From JAVBNH01 sp031551635 (GTDB lineage Bacteria; Bacillota; Clostridia; Oscillospirales; Acutalibacteraceae), in contig JAVBNH010000032.1 in NCBI GenBank assembly GCA_031551635.1, positions 1 through 64,000 on the forward strand: a stretch of 64,000 nucleotides of DNA. The letters run 5' to 3'. A program made the position numbers and the translations under genes. Below, piece by piece: positions 20,911 through 30,437 of this stretch. The stretch's first letter is position 1. Each line of letters starts with the position of its first letter. The notes beneath the pieces are model-generated. The model was not told the origin of the DNA, ran no database searches, and saw only the letters and a list, made by a program, of their open reading frames with translations.

Positions 20911-20945
20911 TCCAGAATCCAGAATCTAGTATCTAGAATCTAATC
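20911..20945. repeat. Heptanucleotide array overlapping the smc stop codon
   Basis: TCCAGAA, TCCAGAA, TCTAGTA, TCTAGAA and TCTAATC units. On the minus strand the smc stop TAG (20942-20940) is the first base triplet of the array. Confidence 0.75.
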
Positions 20946-23900
20946 TATTCCTAGCTCTTTCGCCATTTCCGCCGTTTTCAGCTCAAGGAGTTTTGATACG
21001 CCTTCCTCCTGCATTGTCACGCCGTACATGGTGTCTGCTTCCTCCATTGTTCCGCGCCGGTGGGTTATCAAAATGAACTGGGTGTTGTCAGTCATTTTTC
21101 TAACAAACTGGGCGAAGCGGACGACGTTTACATCGTCTAGCGCCGCCTCTATTTCGTCATAGACGCAAAACGGCGAGGGCGAAACCTTCAGCATGGCAAA
21201 CAGTATAGCTATTGCGCAAAGCCCCTTTTCGCCGCCCGATAAAAGGCTGAGAGTCTTGACATTCTTACCCGGCGGCTGAGCTTTAATTTCAATTCCGCAT
21301 TCAAGCACATTTGTCTCATCCTCAAGCACAAGCTCCGCGTCACCTCCCGAAAAGAGGTGGTAGAAGCACTCCTTAAATCTTTCGTTTATGATTTTGAACC
21401 GCTCAGAAAACTGCTGAGCCATTTTTAAGGTCAGCTCCTCAATCATCTTCTCGAGCTCTTTTTTGGATTTTTCGGTGTCGCTGAGCTGAGCGCTCATAAA
21501 TTCATAGCGTGCCGACACCTCTTTATATTCCTCAATTGCGGCGACATTTATACTCCCGAGTGACCTAATCGCGTTTTTCAGCTCCGAAATCCGCTTTGAA
21601 GCCTTTTGAGCCGATTCAATACTGATTTCAAGACTTTCTGCCTCCCTGCGGGTCAGCTCGTATTCGTCATACAGCTGTTTTTCAATGGTTTCCTGTTCTT
21701 TTTCGAGTATCGCGAGCCGCTCTTGAAGCCTTGTCAGCTCCTGTGCCAGACGCATGCTCTCATCATTTTTATTTCGCTCCTGCGCTCTTAAATCGTAAAC
21801 CTGCTTTTCATATTGTTCTCTTTTTGAAACCAGCTCATCAATTTTTAAGCGTTCTTCCTTTGCCTGCTCGCGAATCTCTGTGGCCCCCGCATTCTCCTGC
21901 TCAATTTCTATGCTGAGCTCCATGTTTTTCGCTTTAAATTCATCTATTTCCGCATTAAGCTCCCCGATTCGCTGCGACTGCATAAGACTTCGGCGGTTGT
22001 AGCTCTCAAGAGCATCCTTCGCGGCTTCGATTTCTTTTAATATTTCCGCAATCTCAATATTAACCCTTGAGGATTCCTCATTCAGCTTGTCCTTTAGCTT
22101 TAAGAGGCTTTCCCTGCCCTCGCCAAGCTCGTTTATCCCTCCGTCAAGCTTTTCAAGGCTTTCGCTTAGTATAGCGAGCTCCTCTCTTGCTTCACACGAG
22201 CTCTTTTCGAAGCCCGCTTTTTTCTCGTCGATAATTTTCAACTCATCGCTCAGGCTAACAGCGAGCTTTTTACTCTCAGCAATCTGACCTTGGCACAGCA
22301 TCACTGCGCTCTCGGTCTTAACCTTTTTTTCGCCGACTTCGAGAAGCTCAGCCTGAGTACCCCTGAGCACTGCCTGAAGCTCCGCAAGCTCAAGACATAA
22401 GGTTTTATAGCTTTTCTCGCTCTCAAACGCGCTTTTCTCGGACTTTATCAGCTGTTCATGAAGCAGGTCGATTTCATTGGCTCTTGACAAAAAGCCGCTG
22501 TTTTGAGCTGCTGAGCCGCCGGTCATTGAGCCGCCGGTGTGAATAACCTGACCGTCCAGTGTAACAATTTTAAAGCGGTGGTTAAATTTTCTCGCTATTT
22601 CAATGGCGTTGTCAATATCATCGACAACCGCCGTGCGAGCCAGAAAAGAGCTAATAATAGCGCTGTATTTTGAGTCAGCGGAGACAAGCTTGTCCGCCTC
22701 GCCGATAAAGCCCTCCTGACGCGCAAGCCCCTTTTCGTCCATTTTGTTTGGTCTTATTGTGCTAAGAGGTAAAAATGTCGCGCGTCCGATGTTGTTCTTT
22801 TTCAAAAAATTCATCGCGTTTTTCGCGTCATTTTCATTGTCAGTGACTATATGCTGAAGCGCCGAGCCGAGAGCAGTCTCAATGGCGCAGGCATACTTGC
22901 TCTCTACGCTGATAAGCTGGGAGAGCGGTCCGTGAATCCCGCGGAGCATACCCCGCCTGACCTCACGCATGACCGCCTTGACGCTGCCCGTGTAGCCCTC
23001 CATGTTTTTTTCCATCTCTTCGAGCAGCTTAATTTGTGATTTTATTTGCTCGGAAGCAATTAAAGCCGTATTCAGGCTGTTTTTTTCTTTTTCTTCCTTT
23101 TCCGCGCGAAGCCTGACCTTGATTTCCAGCGCGGAAACAGAATTTTTTAAGCTCAGTGAATTTTCTTCAATATCTTCAAGCTGCTTTGTCAGTTCTTCGA
23201 TTTTCTGCTCAATCGTGGAAAGCTCTTGCTGCTTAAGCGCAAGCTCATGCTTAGCAGCCTCTGCCCTGCTTTCAAGCTGAGAAACGGATGCCTCGGCGGA
23301 GGATAACAGTATGCGTTTTTCCGAAATTTGAGAAAAAACTGAATTCCGCTCCTCAAGCAGACCGCTGAGCTCCTTGGAATGCTTATCATGAGTGCTGCGA
23401 ACCTTTTCGAGCTCCTGCGAAGCGTCCTCAAGACCTTTTTTCTTATCTTCGATTTTCGCATTCAGCTCATCAATCAAGGACTGGGCGTGCTCAGCCTTTT
23501 CGGAAAGCTCACCGAAAGCCTCATCCTGCACTCTTTTATCCTTTTCAATTCTTTCAATCGATTCGTCGTTTAGCTCCACGGTTTTTTTATACACCGCCGC
23601 AAGTGAGTCATGCGCCGCCGCTTTTTCTTCAAAATCGGCAAGGCTTCTTTGAATATCCTCTATCTTAAAGGTTATTTCCCTGCCCTTCGCGGTCGCTTCC
23701 TCAGTGTCGGCAAAAATCTTTTCGAGCGCCTTGCGGCAGTCCTCGCTTTGAATTTCAACAACAGTCACGCGGTTACGCTGTTCTCTTATACCCTGCGCTG
23801 CCCTGTCAAAATTATAAAGCCAAAGCCCTATGTCAAGTTCTTTTTTTTCTTCTGAGAGCCTTAGAAATTTTTCAGCGTTCTCGCTCTGAACCTTCAGCGG

Positions 23901-24509
23901 CGCGACTCGTCCCTCAAGCTCCGCGAGAATATCCCGAAGCCTCAGGAGATTGTCCTCGGACTGCTCCAGTCGCCTTATCGTGTCGCTGCGGCTGTACCTG
24001 TAATGCGAAATGCCTGCGGCCTCCTCAAACATATCGCGCCTTTCGCCCGATTTTGAGGAGACAATTTCCTCAATCCTTCCCTGCGAAACCATTGAATAGC
24101 CGTCTCTGCCAAGCCCTGTATCCATGAAAAGCTCATTTATGTCGCGCAGTCTCACAATGTCGCCGTTCAACCGGTATTCACTGTCGCCAGAGCGGAAATA
24201 ACGCCTTGTTATCAAAATCTCGTCACAGTCCGTTTTTAGGCTGCGGTCTTTATTGTCAAGCTTCAAGGTGACCTCGGCAAAGCCCTGGGGACGGCGTGTC
24301 TGGGTTCCGCTGAAAATGACGTCCTCCATTTTTGAGCCTCTGAGCGTTTTTGACGACTGTTCGCCAAGAACCCACCGCACAGCATCGGAAATATTGCTTT
24401 TCCCTGAGCCGTTGGGTCCCACAACAGCGGTCATACCCTTATTAAAATTTAAAACGGTTTTATCGGGAAACGACTTAAACCCTTGCACCTCAATGCCTTT
24501 AAGATACAT
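20940..24509 (-). CDS. smc: Chromosome segregation protein SMC
   Basis: The 1189-residue ATPase condenses and segregates the chromosome with ScpAB. Walker A GPNGSGKSN is near residues 33-41, coiled coil spans about 170-500 and 680-1000, the hinge lies about 510-660 with GLNs near GGSMTGGSA, and the C-terminal head has LSGGEKGLCAIAILFAMLKV and DEIEAALDD. Length is normal. The stop codon lies in a heptanucleotide array. It sits between a radical SAM gene and ftsY, as in many Clostridia. Confidence 0.97.
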   Translation of the reverse strand: MYLKGIEVQGFKSFPDKTVLNFNKGMTAVVGPNGSGKSNISDAVRWVLGEQSSKTLRGSKMEDVIFSGTQTRRPQGFAEVTLKLDNKDRSLKTDCDEILITRRYFRSGDSEYRLNGDIVRLRDINELFMDTGLGRDGYSMVSQGRIEEIVSSKSGERRDMFEEAAGISHYRYSRSDTIRRLEQSEDNLLRLRDILAELEGRVAPLKVQSENAEKFLRLSEEKKELDIGLWLYNFDRAAQGIREQRNRVTVVEIQSEDCRKALEKIFADTEEATAKGREITFKIEDIQRSLADFEEKAAAHDSLAAVYKKTVELNDESIERIEKDKRVQDEAFGELSEKAEHAQSLIDELNAKIEDKKKGLEDASQELEKVRSTHDKHSKELSGLLEERNSVFSQISEKRILLSSAEASVSQLESRAEAAKHELALKQQELSTIEQKIEELTKQLEDIEENSLSLKNSVSALEIKVRLRAEKEEKEKNSLNTALIASEQIKSQIKLLEEMEKNMEGYTGSVKAVMREVRRGMLRGIHGPLSQLISVESKYACAIETALGSALQHIVTDNENDAKNAMNFLKKNNIGRATFLPLSTIRPNKMDEKGLARQEGFIGEADKLVSADSKYSAIISSFLARTAVVDDIDNAIEIARKFNHRFKIVTLDGQVIHTGGSMTGGSAAQNSGFLSRANEIDLLHEQLIKSEKSAFESEKSYKTLCLELAELQAVLRGTQAELLEVGEKKVKTESAVMLCQGQIAESKKLAVSLSDELKIIDEKKAGFEKSSCEAREELAILSESLEKLDGGINELGEGRESLLKLKDKLNEESSRVNIEIAEILKEIEAAKDALESYNRRSLMQSQRIGELNAEIDEFKAKNMELSIEIEQENAGATEIREQAKEERLKIDELVSKREQYEKQVYDLRAQERNKNDESMRLAQELTRLQERLAILEKEQETIEKQLYDEYELTRREAESLEISIESAQKASKRISELKNAIRSLGSINVAAIEEYKEVSARYEFMSAQLSDTEKSKKELEKMIEELTLKMAQQFSERFKIINERFKECFYHLFSGGDAELVLEDETNVLECGIEIKAQPPGKNVKTLSLLSGGEKGLCAIAILFAMLKVSPSPFCVYDEIEAALDDVNVVRFAQFVRKMTDNTQFILITHRRGTMEEADTMYGVTMQEEGVSKLLELKTAEMAKELGID

Positions 24510-24528
24510 TATTAACCTCGGTAATATT

Positions 24529-25551
24529 TTATTGTACAGTAATTTCGTATTTTTTCAGCTTTGAATCCGGTTTTATTTCGGGTGTTATTCCGATTTCTTT
24601 CAGCAAATGTATGTTTTTGCGTTTTTGCCCTATCATTTTTGAGATTTCACTCTCATTAACCCAAATTGTAATTTTGCCGCTGATACCCTGTTTTTGTATT
24701 TCTTTTTTAGCGATTCCAAGATATATTTCGCTCTCGCAAAGCTCCCTGAAAGCCGGATGATAAGCTCCGGCTATATATTCGCCGCTAGAATCTTCCAAGG
24801 TGTCACCGCACAGATTATCCGATGCATGAAGCCCGGCGCGTATTACCCTTATATTTGCACAATGGAACTTTAGCAGCAGCTGAGCGCAAAGGCTGACAGC
24901 GCACTCAAGGCTTTGAGGGGTATATTTCCCGCACTTGAAAAGCTCATATAGATAAGTACCCTTCAGCACTATGGTCGGATAAATCCTGACGGTATCACAC
25001 TTCAGAGCGATAAATTTTTCAGCAGTATATACAGCACCCTCATCATCGTCGCCGTAGAGCCCCGTCATCATCTGCAGCCCCGTTTCAAAGCCGCATTCCT
25101 TAATCAGACGCAATGCGTTTTCGGTGTCAAGCGCTGTATGACCGCGGTTATTCTTCAGCAAAACACTGTCCCTCATGCTTTGCGCGCCAAGCTCAATCGA
25201 TGTAACCCTATGCTTCTTCAAAAGCATCAAAATTTCACTGTCAATACAGTCCGGTCTTGTTGAGACTCGAATTCCCCTGAAGCCGAATTCATCGCAAAGC
25301 CGCGCCGCTTCCTCAAGCAATGATAGCATATAAGCTCTTTCAATAGCCGTGAAGCTGCCGCCGAAAAAAGCGATATCGCTGCGGCTTGCATCAATACCGC
25401 TATGATTTGCAATCCTTACAGCCTCGCCAATATCTGAAACCTTCAATGGTGAGCTTTTCCCGGTGATTATATTCTGATTGCAAAAGCTGCAGCGGTGAGG
25501 ACAGCCCTCAAAGGGCACAAAAAGCGAAACGTTCGCATGCTTCTCCTTCAT
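24529..25551 (-). CDS. Radical SAM protein, Elp3-like clostridial family next to smc
   Basis: The 340-residue protein has the radical SAM cluster motif [10 protein letters not shown] (17-26), [20 protein letters not shown] and SIELGAQS, which match the Elp3/HemN-like superfamily. The C-terminus ([15 protein letters not shown] then [19 protein letters not shown]) resembles a small nucleic-acid-binding module with a KH-like IGQKR. The gene is commonly found near rnc and smc in Clostridia, but the substrate is unknown to me. Its ATG overlaps the folE stop by four bases. Confidence 0.85.
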   Translation of the reverse strand: MKEKHANVSLFVPFEGCPHRCSFCNQNIITGKSSPLKVSDIGEAVRIANHSGIDASRSDIAFFGGSFTAIERAYMLSLLEEAARLCDEFGFRGIRVSTRPDCIDSEILMLLKKHRVTSIELGAQSMRDSVLLKNNRGHTALDTENALRLIKECGFETGLQMMTGLYGDDDEGAVYTAEKFIALKCDTVRIYPTIVLKGTYLYELFKCGKYTPQSLECAVSLCAQLLLKFHCANIRVIRAGLHASDNLCGDTLEDSSGEYIAGAYHPAFRELCESEIYLGIAKKEIQKQGISGKITIWVNESEISKMIGQKRKNIHLLKEIGITPEIKPDSKLKKYEITVQ

Positions 25552-26108
25552 GATTTTCCAAGCAGTGCCATGACTTCCATTCTCGAGCGGGCATCCTTTT
25601 TGAAAACGCCCTTCAGCGCTGAGGTCTGAGTGACCGAGCCCGCCGCCCTCGCCCCTCTCATAGTCATGCAGAGGTGTTCAGCCTCAATGAGCACCGCGAC
25701 TCCCTGCGGTTCAAGCTTCTCGTAAAGAAAATCAGCAATATTCGAGGTCAGTCTCTCTTGCAGCTGGGGCTTTTTCGCAAAAGCGGAAACAATTCGCGCG
25801 AGCTTTGAGAGTCCGATTACTTTATTGTTATTCGGAATATAGGCGATATTCGCCTTACCTATAAAGGGCAGTAGATGATGCTCGCACATCGAATAAAGGG
25901 GAATATCACGAACTATTACGATTTCATCACTGCCTGTTTCGTTGAAAATTTTCAGGTGCTTTTCGGGATTTTCCTCAAGCCCTGCGAAAATTTCGGCATA
26001 CATTTCCGCAACCCTTTTAGGGGTTTCACATAAACCCTCGCGCTGCGGATCTTCACCGATAGCAAGCAATATTTCTCTTACGGCATTCTCAATGCGGACT
26101 TTATCCAA
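25548..26108 (-). CDS. folE: GTP cyclohydrolase I
   Basis: The enzyme converts GTP to 7,8-dihydroneopterin triphosphate, the first step of folate synthesis. The 186 residues include [19 protein letters not shown] (zinc ligands Cys and His), [20 protein letters not shown] and [18 protein letters not shown]. The start is a TTG behind GGGGGTC. The remaining pathway genes folP, folB and folK lie at 38.7-40.4 kb. A heptanucleotide array lies immediately upstream. Confidence 0.96.
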   Translation of the reverse strand: MDKVRIENAVREILLAIGEDPQREGLCETPKRVAEMYAEIFAGLEENPEKHLKIFNETGSDEIVIVRDIPLYSMCEHHLLPFIGKANIAYIPNNNKVIGLSKLARIVSAFAKKPQLQERLTSNIADFLYEKLEPQGVAVLIEAEHLCMTMRGARAAGSVTQTSALKGVFKKDARSRMEVMALLGKS

Positions 26109-26123
26109 AAAAATGACCCCCGA

Positions 26124-26165
26124 TACTGGATGCTAGATACTAGATTCTAGATGCTAGATGCTAGA
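26124..26165. repeat. Heptanucleotide array, six units, upstream of folE
   Basis: TACTGGA, TGCTAGA, TACTAGA, TTCTAGA, TGCTAGA and TGCTAGA lie 15 bases upstream of the folE start. The opening TACTGGATGCTAGATACTAG is identical to that of the array at 54840. Confidence 0.85.
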
Positions 26166-26212
26166 CAAATGGTTGAAATCTTAATTATTGTGATTATGGC
26201 ACTCATTATCAT

Positions 26213-27391
26213 TTAATTTAGTGTTACCAGAATTACAAAAACATCATCATTTTTTGAGTAGCTGTAGCTGTTGTTCAGTGAAACCTTCGCTTGCCGCGCC
26301 GCGTTATCAAGTATCGAATCAATCTCATTACGCTCAAAAAGCTGAGTGTATGCCTTTTCATATTCTGATTGTGAAGTAAATCTCATCGGGCAGGTAAACT
26401 CACCATCACCGAGCTTTTTTACAATTGCGTCCTTAAGCCGAGTCTTGCATTTGCTGTCATATTTCTCAAAAAGCAAACCTTCCTGAGCGAAATAATTAAA
26501 TTTCTCGGCTTTGCAATTAGTCTCAAAGCTCATTTCCTGATGCGTTCTGCCAATAGCCTCATCAGTAATGTTGAAATAGTTATAGCTTATTACATCCGCC
26601 TTTTCCGTTACACTCCTGACAGGGTCGTCCCATGTCGCATCGAGGTGATAAGGCTCACCGTCGAGATAGACGATATTCCACGCGTGACCGATCATAACGC
26701 CTGAAGCATTGTTTGCCTGCCCCAAAACAAGGCTGTTGCGTACCCCTGCTTTTGTCAACAGCAGTAAAACCGCCCTCGCATAGCCCGCGCATGTCGCCTT
26801 GCCGTCAAAAAGAACCCCATAAGGCGTATGCTGATTGGCTGAGTCGGCATATTCGCAGTTTTTTACGATATAATCATGAATATATTTTTCCTTTTGATAA
26901 TCACTCAGGTTTTTATCCATTCCGGCAATGATGTCGTCCGCTTTTTTTCTAAGCTCTTCCCTTTTTTGTTCGCAGGAGGAGGCGTCACCGGTATATTTTG
27001 GAAGAAAATAGCAGCGTTTTTTCCCTGACTCGATAAATCCGCCCTCTTCGATGCATAAAAGCTCCGGATTATCATACTTTAAAGCCGAAAAAACATCATC
27101 CATCTCCCCTTTTTCCAGGAAAGGAATATCAATTTTTTTCGGGTGGGTGCGAAGGTTATTGTAAAGGCTGATATATGCCTGCTTTTCCGTCTCACCCAGA
27201 GCGTTAAAATATATGCGGTTATAGTCTCCCTCGTCAAGCAGCTTTTCGGGGAAAACAGGCTTGACAAAATACTCGTCGTAAAAGACCCTGACATCCTCGG
27301 AAAAGCTTGAACCGCTTACGTATTCATATGTAAAAATGCAAACAATAGCTGAAACGAAAAAAACAAAAAAGCCCGCTATAAATCTTTTCAT
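26213..27391 (-). CDS. Membrane-anchored transglutaminase-like protein
   Basis: The 392-residue protein has an N-terminal membrane segment (FIAGFFVFFVSAIVCIFTYE). The central domain carries a transglutaminase-like triad: Cys in GKATCAGYARAVLLLL, His in GHAWNIVYLDGEPYHL and Asp in DATWDD. Bacterial members are usually proteases or crosslinkers acting outside the cell. It lies 42 bases downstream of a second membrane-anchored protein, suggesting a two-gene envelope unit. Substrate unknown. Confidence 0.8.
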   Translation of the reverse strand: MKRFIAGFFVFFVSAIVCIFTYEYVSGSSFSEDVRVFYDEYFVKPVFPEKLLDEGDYNRIYFNALGETEKQAYISLYNNLRTHPKKIDIPFLEKGEMDDVFSALKYDNPELLCIEEGGFIESGKKRCYFLPKYTGDASSCEQKREELRKKADDIIAGMDKNLSDYQKEKYIHDYIVKNCEYADSANQHTPYGVLFDGKATCAGYARAVLLLLTKAGVRNSLVLGQANNASGVMIGHAWNIVYLDGEPYHLDATWDDPVRSVTEKADVISYNYFNITDEAIGRTHQEMSFETNCKAEKFNYFAQEGLLFEKYDSKCKTRLKDAIVKKLGDGEFTCPMRFTSQSEYEKAYTQLFERNEIDSILDNAARQAKVSLNNSYSYSKNDDVFVILVTLN

Positions 27392-27433
27392 AAAAAAATC
27401 CCTTATCCCGAATGCCTTTTTAAAATCTGAGCT

Positions 27434-28273
27434 CTAATTAATAATCCCTTCATAAACAAACTCAAAATTGTTCTGTGCGATAAACTTCAGGGCTGATGCA
27501 GAGCCAATAAAATCCCGCGCTCCAATGTCACTTTTCACGAGATTTATCACCTTGCCGAAAAGCTCCTCGCCATTTTCAAGATTTTTTTCGCTGATATACG
27601 ACTTCAGCATTGAAATAACAGTCTTAGCCTGCAATGCCGGAAGTGCGTCCCCCTGTGCACCGTATTTCATATAATTCAAGAGATTAATATAGCTGATTTT
27701 TTGCAGACCCTTCTTTAAGAGAAGATTAACCTCATCCTTCGAGTAGGAAACGGACTGCTCCACATCAATCTCAATATCCTTAAAATTTTTAACGACTTTT
27801 GTAAAATTCCATTCACTGACGCTTATGTAGCGGTCTATTTTCATGTCAGCCTCCGCCTTTGCCTGAGCGAGAACCGCCGCTTCTCCGCCGGTATAATATG
27901 TGTCAGACAAGCTCATCTCATCCGCGTTTCTTTTGCTGCAGTCAAACATCCGTACTGAAAACCGCTTTGAATCCATGTCTGCGGTAACTGTTCCTGCAAG
28001 AGTCAGTTTTTTTTCTGAGTCATAGCACATAAAAAGGATGCCTGCCCTGCCGGAGGGGACTGCCGGTGTTTCCTGGGTGCTTTCGCCATTGGTGGTTGCA
28101 GCAGTCGTGTTGAGGTAATTAATGGGTACCCTGTTAAACATTTTTCCCATCAGTACAACGGTCAAAATCAACCCAAAGAGAACCGCGGAGGCAATTAATG
28201 TTCTTCTGAGCATCAAACGCTTCCTCAGCTCATTTTTTTTCTCTTGCTGCCAAATAAGACTTCCTTTTTTCAT
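27434..28273 (-). CDS. Divergent LytR-CpsA-Psr-like membrane protein
   Basis: The 279-residue protein has a short cytoplasmic lysine/arginine stretch, one membrane segment (TLIASAVLFGLILTVVLMGK), a Thr/Ser linker and an extracellular domain. MKIDRYISVSEWNFTKVVKN, the IEID strand and a late LLNYMKYGAQGDALPALQAK section resemble the LCP fold, whose members attach teichoic acids or polysaccharides to peptidoglycan. The usual arginine/aspartate cluster (SIPRDT type) is not evident, so activity is doubtful. The ATG at 28273 follows GGTGGGG. It forms a pair with the transglutaminase-like gene. Confidence 0.5.
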   Translation of the reverse strand: MKKGSLIWQQEKKNELRKRLMLRRTLIASAVLFGLILTVVLMGKMFNRVPINYLNTTAATTNGESTQETPAVPSGRAGILFMCYDSEKKLTLAGTVTADMDSKRFSVRMFDCSKRNADEMSLSDTYYTGGEAAVLAQAKAEADMKIDRYISVSEWNFTKVVKNFKDIEIDVEQSVSYSKDEVNLLLKKGLQKISYINLLNYMKYGAQGDALPALQAKTVISMLKSYISEKNLENGEELFGKVINLVKSDIGARDFIGSASALKFIAQNNFEFVYEGIIN

Positions 28274-28499
28274 ACCCCACCACAAAATCCGGTTAAAACA
28301 CTAAAATTTTCATTATTTTATTATTATACTTTTTAAAAGAATAAAAAACAAGTGCTATTCGGTAAATAAAAATGAAATAATTATTAATACTGAAAGCTTG
28401 ATATAGTATTGTTTAAACATCATCACGTTTATTATTAGACTTCTGTTTTGTTTACTTCTCACAATTTCCGCAATTTAATGATTTTGCACAAAATTCCTG

Positions 28500-28528
28500 T
28501 TGCTTTTTATTTAAATATATGATAAAAT
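28500..28528 (+). promoter_or_regulatory. Promoter of the GPH transporter-glucan synthase unit
   Basis: TTGCTT (28500-28505), a 17-base spacer and TAAAAT (28523-28528) lie about 40 bases upstream of the transporter start. The rest of the gap 28286-28499 is AT-rich with no other recognisable feature. Confidence 0.65.
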
Positions 28529-28567
28529 AATAAGGATAAAAATTTGCGGAAATAGGGGGATGATTCT

Positions 28568-30130
28568 TTGGCGGACAAAAAAACCACCGGAACCGAGTTC
28601 AATGAACAGGATGTTATGAATTATGTCCATGAAAACCGGCGCTACGTCGGCAGGAAGGAAACGATTGCCTACATATTCGACGACTTCTCAAAAAGCTTCA
28701 ATATCGGAAAATACGGCAACCGCTTCATCTGGGACGTCGTAAAAATCGACTTTAATGTGCAGGCTGCGGTGAATATCTTCACAGGCGCGTGGGATATGAT
28801 TAATGACACCTTTATCGGGCTAATCGTTGACCGCACAAGAACACGCTGGGGCAAGTTCCGCCCCTATGTTTTATTTTTGCAGATACCCCTGACTCTTATC
28901 GGCGCGCTTTACTGGTTCACGCCTGTTTTCTTCCCGAATACAGACGGAACCTTTATACCAAAGCTGATTTTCCATTTCGCCTTAGGTATTGTAACCGAAA
29001 CAGCGGGAACATTTTCAGGAATAGCGAAGGGCGGCTTCATGTCGACCATAACACCTCACCCCGTTGACCGAACGCGGCTCATAACCGCCGCGCAGTTCTG
29101 GTCGGGCTGGTTCGGTGAAAAAATCCCGGAGCTGCTCATGGGGGTTCTTCTGGATTTGATTAACAACAAAAAGGTAAACTGGAGCCTGAGGAATCTTTTT
29201 ATCGGTATGGGTCTGACGACTGCACTTGTTTCTTCAGCCGCCTCATTCTGGTTTATTGTGGTTTCACGCGAACGGGTTCTGCAGTCGATTGAACGTCCGA
29301 GCCTGAGGCAGGGCTTTAAGGCGATTATCAACAACTACCCGATTCTACTTATTACGCTTTCTAGCTTCTTCAGCGGCTTCAGTATCGGTCAGGGCAGGAG
29401 TGACTATTATATAGACGTTCTCGGCAGCGCAACACTGCAAACTATAGTCGGCATTCCCGCGGGGCCTGTTTCGTCAATCAGTTATGCATTAATAGCACCA
29501 ATGCGAAAGCGGCTATCGACGAAAGCCATATGGATAATCGAGGATATGTACACGGATATGTGCTGGATAATCGTTTTTATTATCGGCTCATTTAATAATA
29601 ATTTCATGAAACGTGCTGTCATGATTCCTACCATGATGATTGAGGAATTTGTCGAGATGTGGGTCTACGGTCTGAGGCATGTTATCCCAAGAGAGCTTGA
29701 AAATGAAGCGATGGATTACTGTGAATGGAAAAACGGCTACAGAATGGAGGCAATGACCGGTGTCGCACGGGGACTTGTCGGCAAGGCTCAGGGCATTGTC
29801 ATGAACTCCATAAAAAATATTATTCTTGGGAAAATCGGCTATGTTCAGGGTCTTGAAATCGGTACGCAGGAGATAAGAACAAAGTGGTGGCTTTTCGCTA
29901 TGGGTACAGGTGTTCCGATAATAACCGGCTCCTTGGGAATATTACCAAAATTTGTTTACCCCCTGACAGGCGCACGGCGCGACAAGATGTACGCGGAGCT
30001 GCTAGTCAGACGCTCAAGTATCGCCAGAGCAGTTACCAACGCGGATGAAGATGAGCTGAGAAGAATCGGCGACGCACAGCTCAGCAACGATTATTCAGAC
30101 ATTGATATAAGCTCGGACAATTTGGTTTAA
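28568..30130 (+). CDS. GPH-type (glycoside-pentoside-hexuronide) cation symporter
   Basis: The 520-residue protein starts at TTG, seven bases after AGGGGGA. It has many membrane segments, including LQIPLTLIGALYWFTPVFF and LRNLFIGMGLTTALVSSAAS. The motif FIGLIVDRTRTRWGKFRPYV is the conserved GPH loop between helices 2 and 3. Relatives import or exchange sugars with cations. It is 307 bases upstream of the cyclic glucan synthase-like gene on the same strand. A role in moving that enzyme's sugar or its precursor is inference. The spacing contains a terminator. Confidence 0.8.
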   Translation: MADKKTTGTEFNEQDVMNYVHENRRYVGRKETIAYIFDDFSKSFNIGKYGNRFIWDVVKIDFNVQAAVNIFTGAWDMINDTFIGLIVDRTRTRWGKFRPYVLFLQIPLTLIGALYWFTPVFFPNTDGTFIPKLIFHFALGIVTETAGTFSGIAKGGFMSTITPHPVDRTRLITAAQFWSGWFGEKIPELLMGVLLDLINNKKVNWSLRNLFIGMGLTTALVSSAASFWFIVVSRERVLQSIERPSLRQGFKAIINNYPILLITLSSFFSGFSIGQGRSDYYIDVLGSATLQTIVGIPAGPVSSISYALIAPMRKRLSTKAIWIIEDMYTDMCWIIVFIIGSFNNNFMKRAVMIPTMMIEEFVEMWVYGLRHVIPRELENEAMDYCEWKNGYRMEAMTGVARGLVGKAQGIVMNSIKNIILGKIGYVQGLEIGTQEIRTKWWLFAMGTGVPIITGSLGILPKFVYPLTGARRDKMYAELLVRRSSIARAVTNADEDELRRIGDAQLSNDYSDIDISSDNLV

Positions 30131-30144
30131 TGTTAATCAGTATG

Positions 30145-30178
30145 AAAACAAGGTTGATAGTTTCAGCCTTGTTTTTTT
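30145..30178 (+). terminator. Intrinsic terminator after the GPH symporter
   Basis: AAAACAAGGTTGA pairs with TCAGCCTTGTTTT (one G-T pair), followed by a run of T. Transcription into the glucan synthase gene is therefore likely partial or from another promoter. Confidence 0.8.
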
Positions 30179-30250
30179 ATGCCTTTTTGGCAGGAAATAG
30201 TTCATCTTTGAATTTTTATCAGTTTTCAGGCAAAAATATACCTGATACTA

Positions 30251-30416
30251 GTCATAATACTAACCACTGATAAAAAACATTGTATATTTACGGTCTTTTT
30301 TGTGTTTTACTGCGTCTTTCTCCTTAACGGGCGGCAGCCCGTCTGCGTCGGCATCCTTGTAAAACGCAAAAAATCCTCGCAAAGCTTTCAACGTTTTTTA
30401 CCAGTGATTAGTATAA
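30251..30416. repeat. Long imperfect palindrome (MITE-like) upstream of the glucan synthase gene
   Basis: ATACTAACCACTGATAAAAA and CATTG (from 30257) face the complement of CAACGTTTTTTACCAGTGATTAGTATAAC (30388-30416, read in two parts). An inner arm TTTTTTGTGTTTTAC pairs with GTAAAACGCAAAAAA, and a central stem ACGGGC/GCCCGT closes the loop. Total about 166 bp, the same size and architecture as the element at 231-396 but a different sequence. It ends 21 bases before the next gene's ATG. Confidence 0.7.
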
Positions 30417-30437
30417 CAAAAGGATTGAATAATACTG

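Noticed and set aside
20940..24509. smc-ftsY as part of an ordinary rnc-smc-ftsY operon
   Set aside because: rnc is 16 kb away at 40.4 kb, so the classic arrangement is broken here; noted rather than counted as a novelty.
26168..26215. A 15-codon plus-strand frame encoding MVEILIIVIMALIII, resembling a tiny membrane peptide
   Set aside because: No ribosome binding site, it sits at the end of the transglutaminase-like gene, and the hydrophobic string arises from AT-rich sequence.
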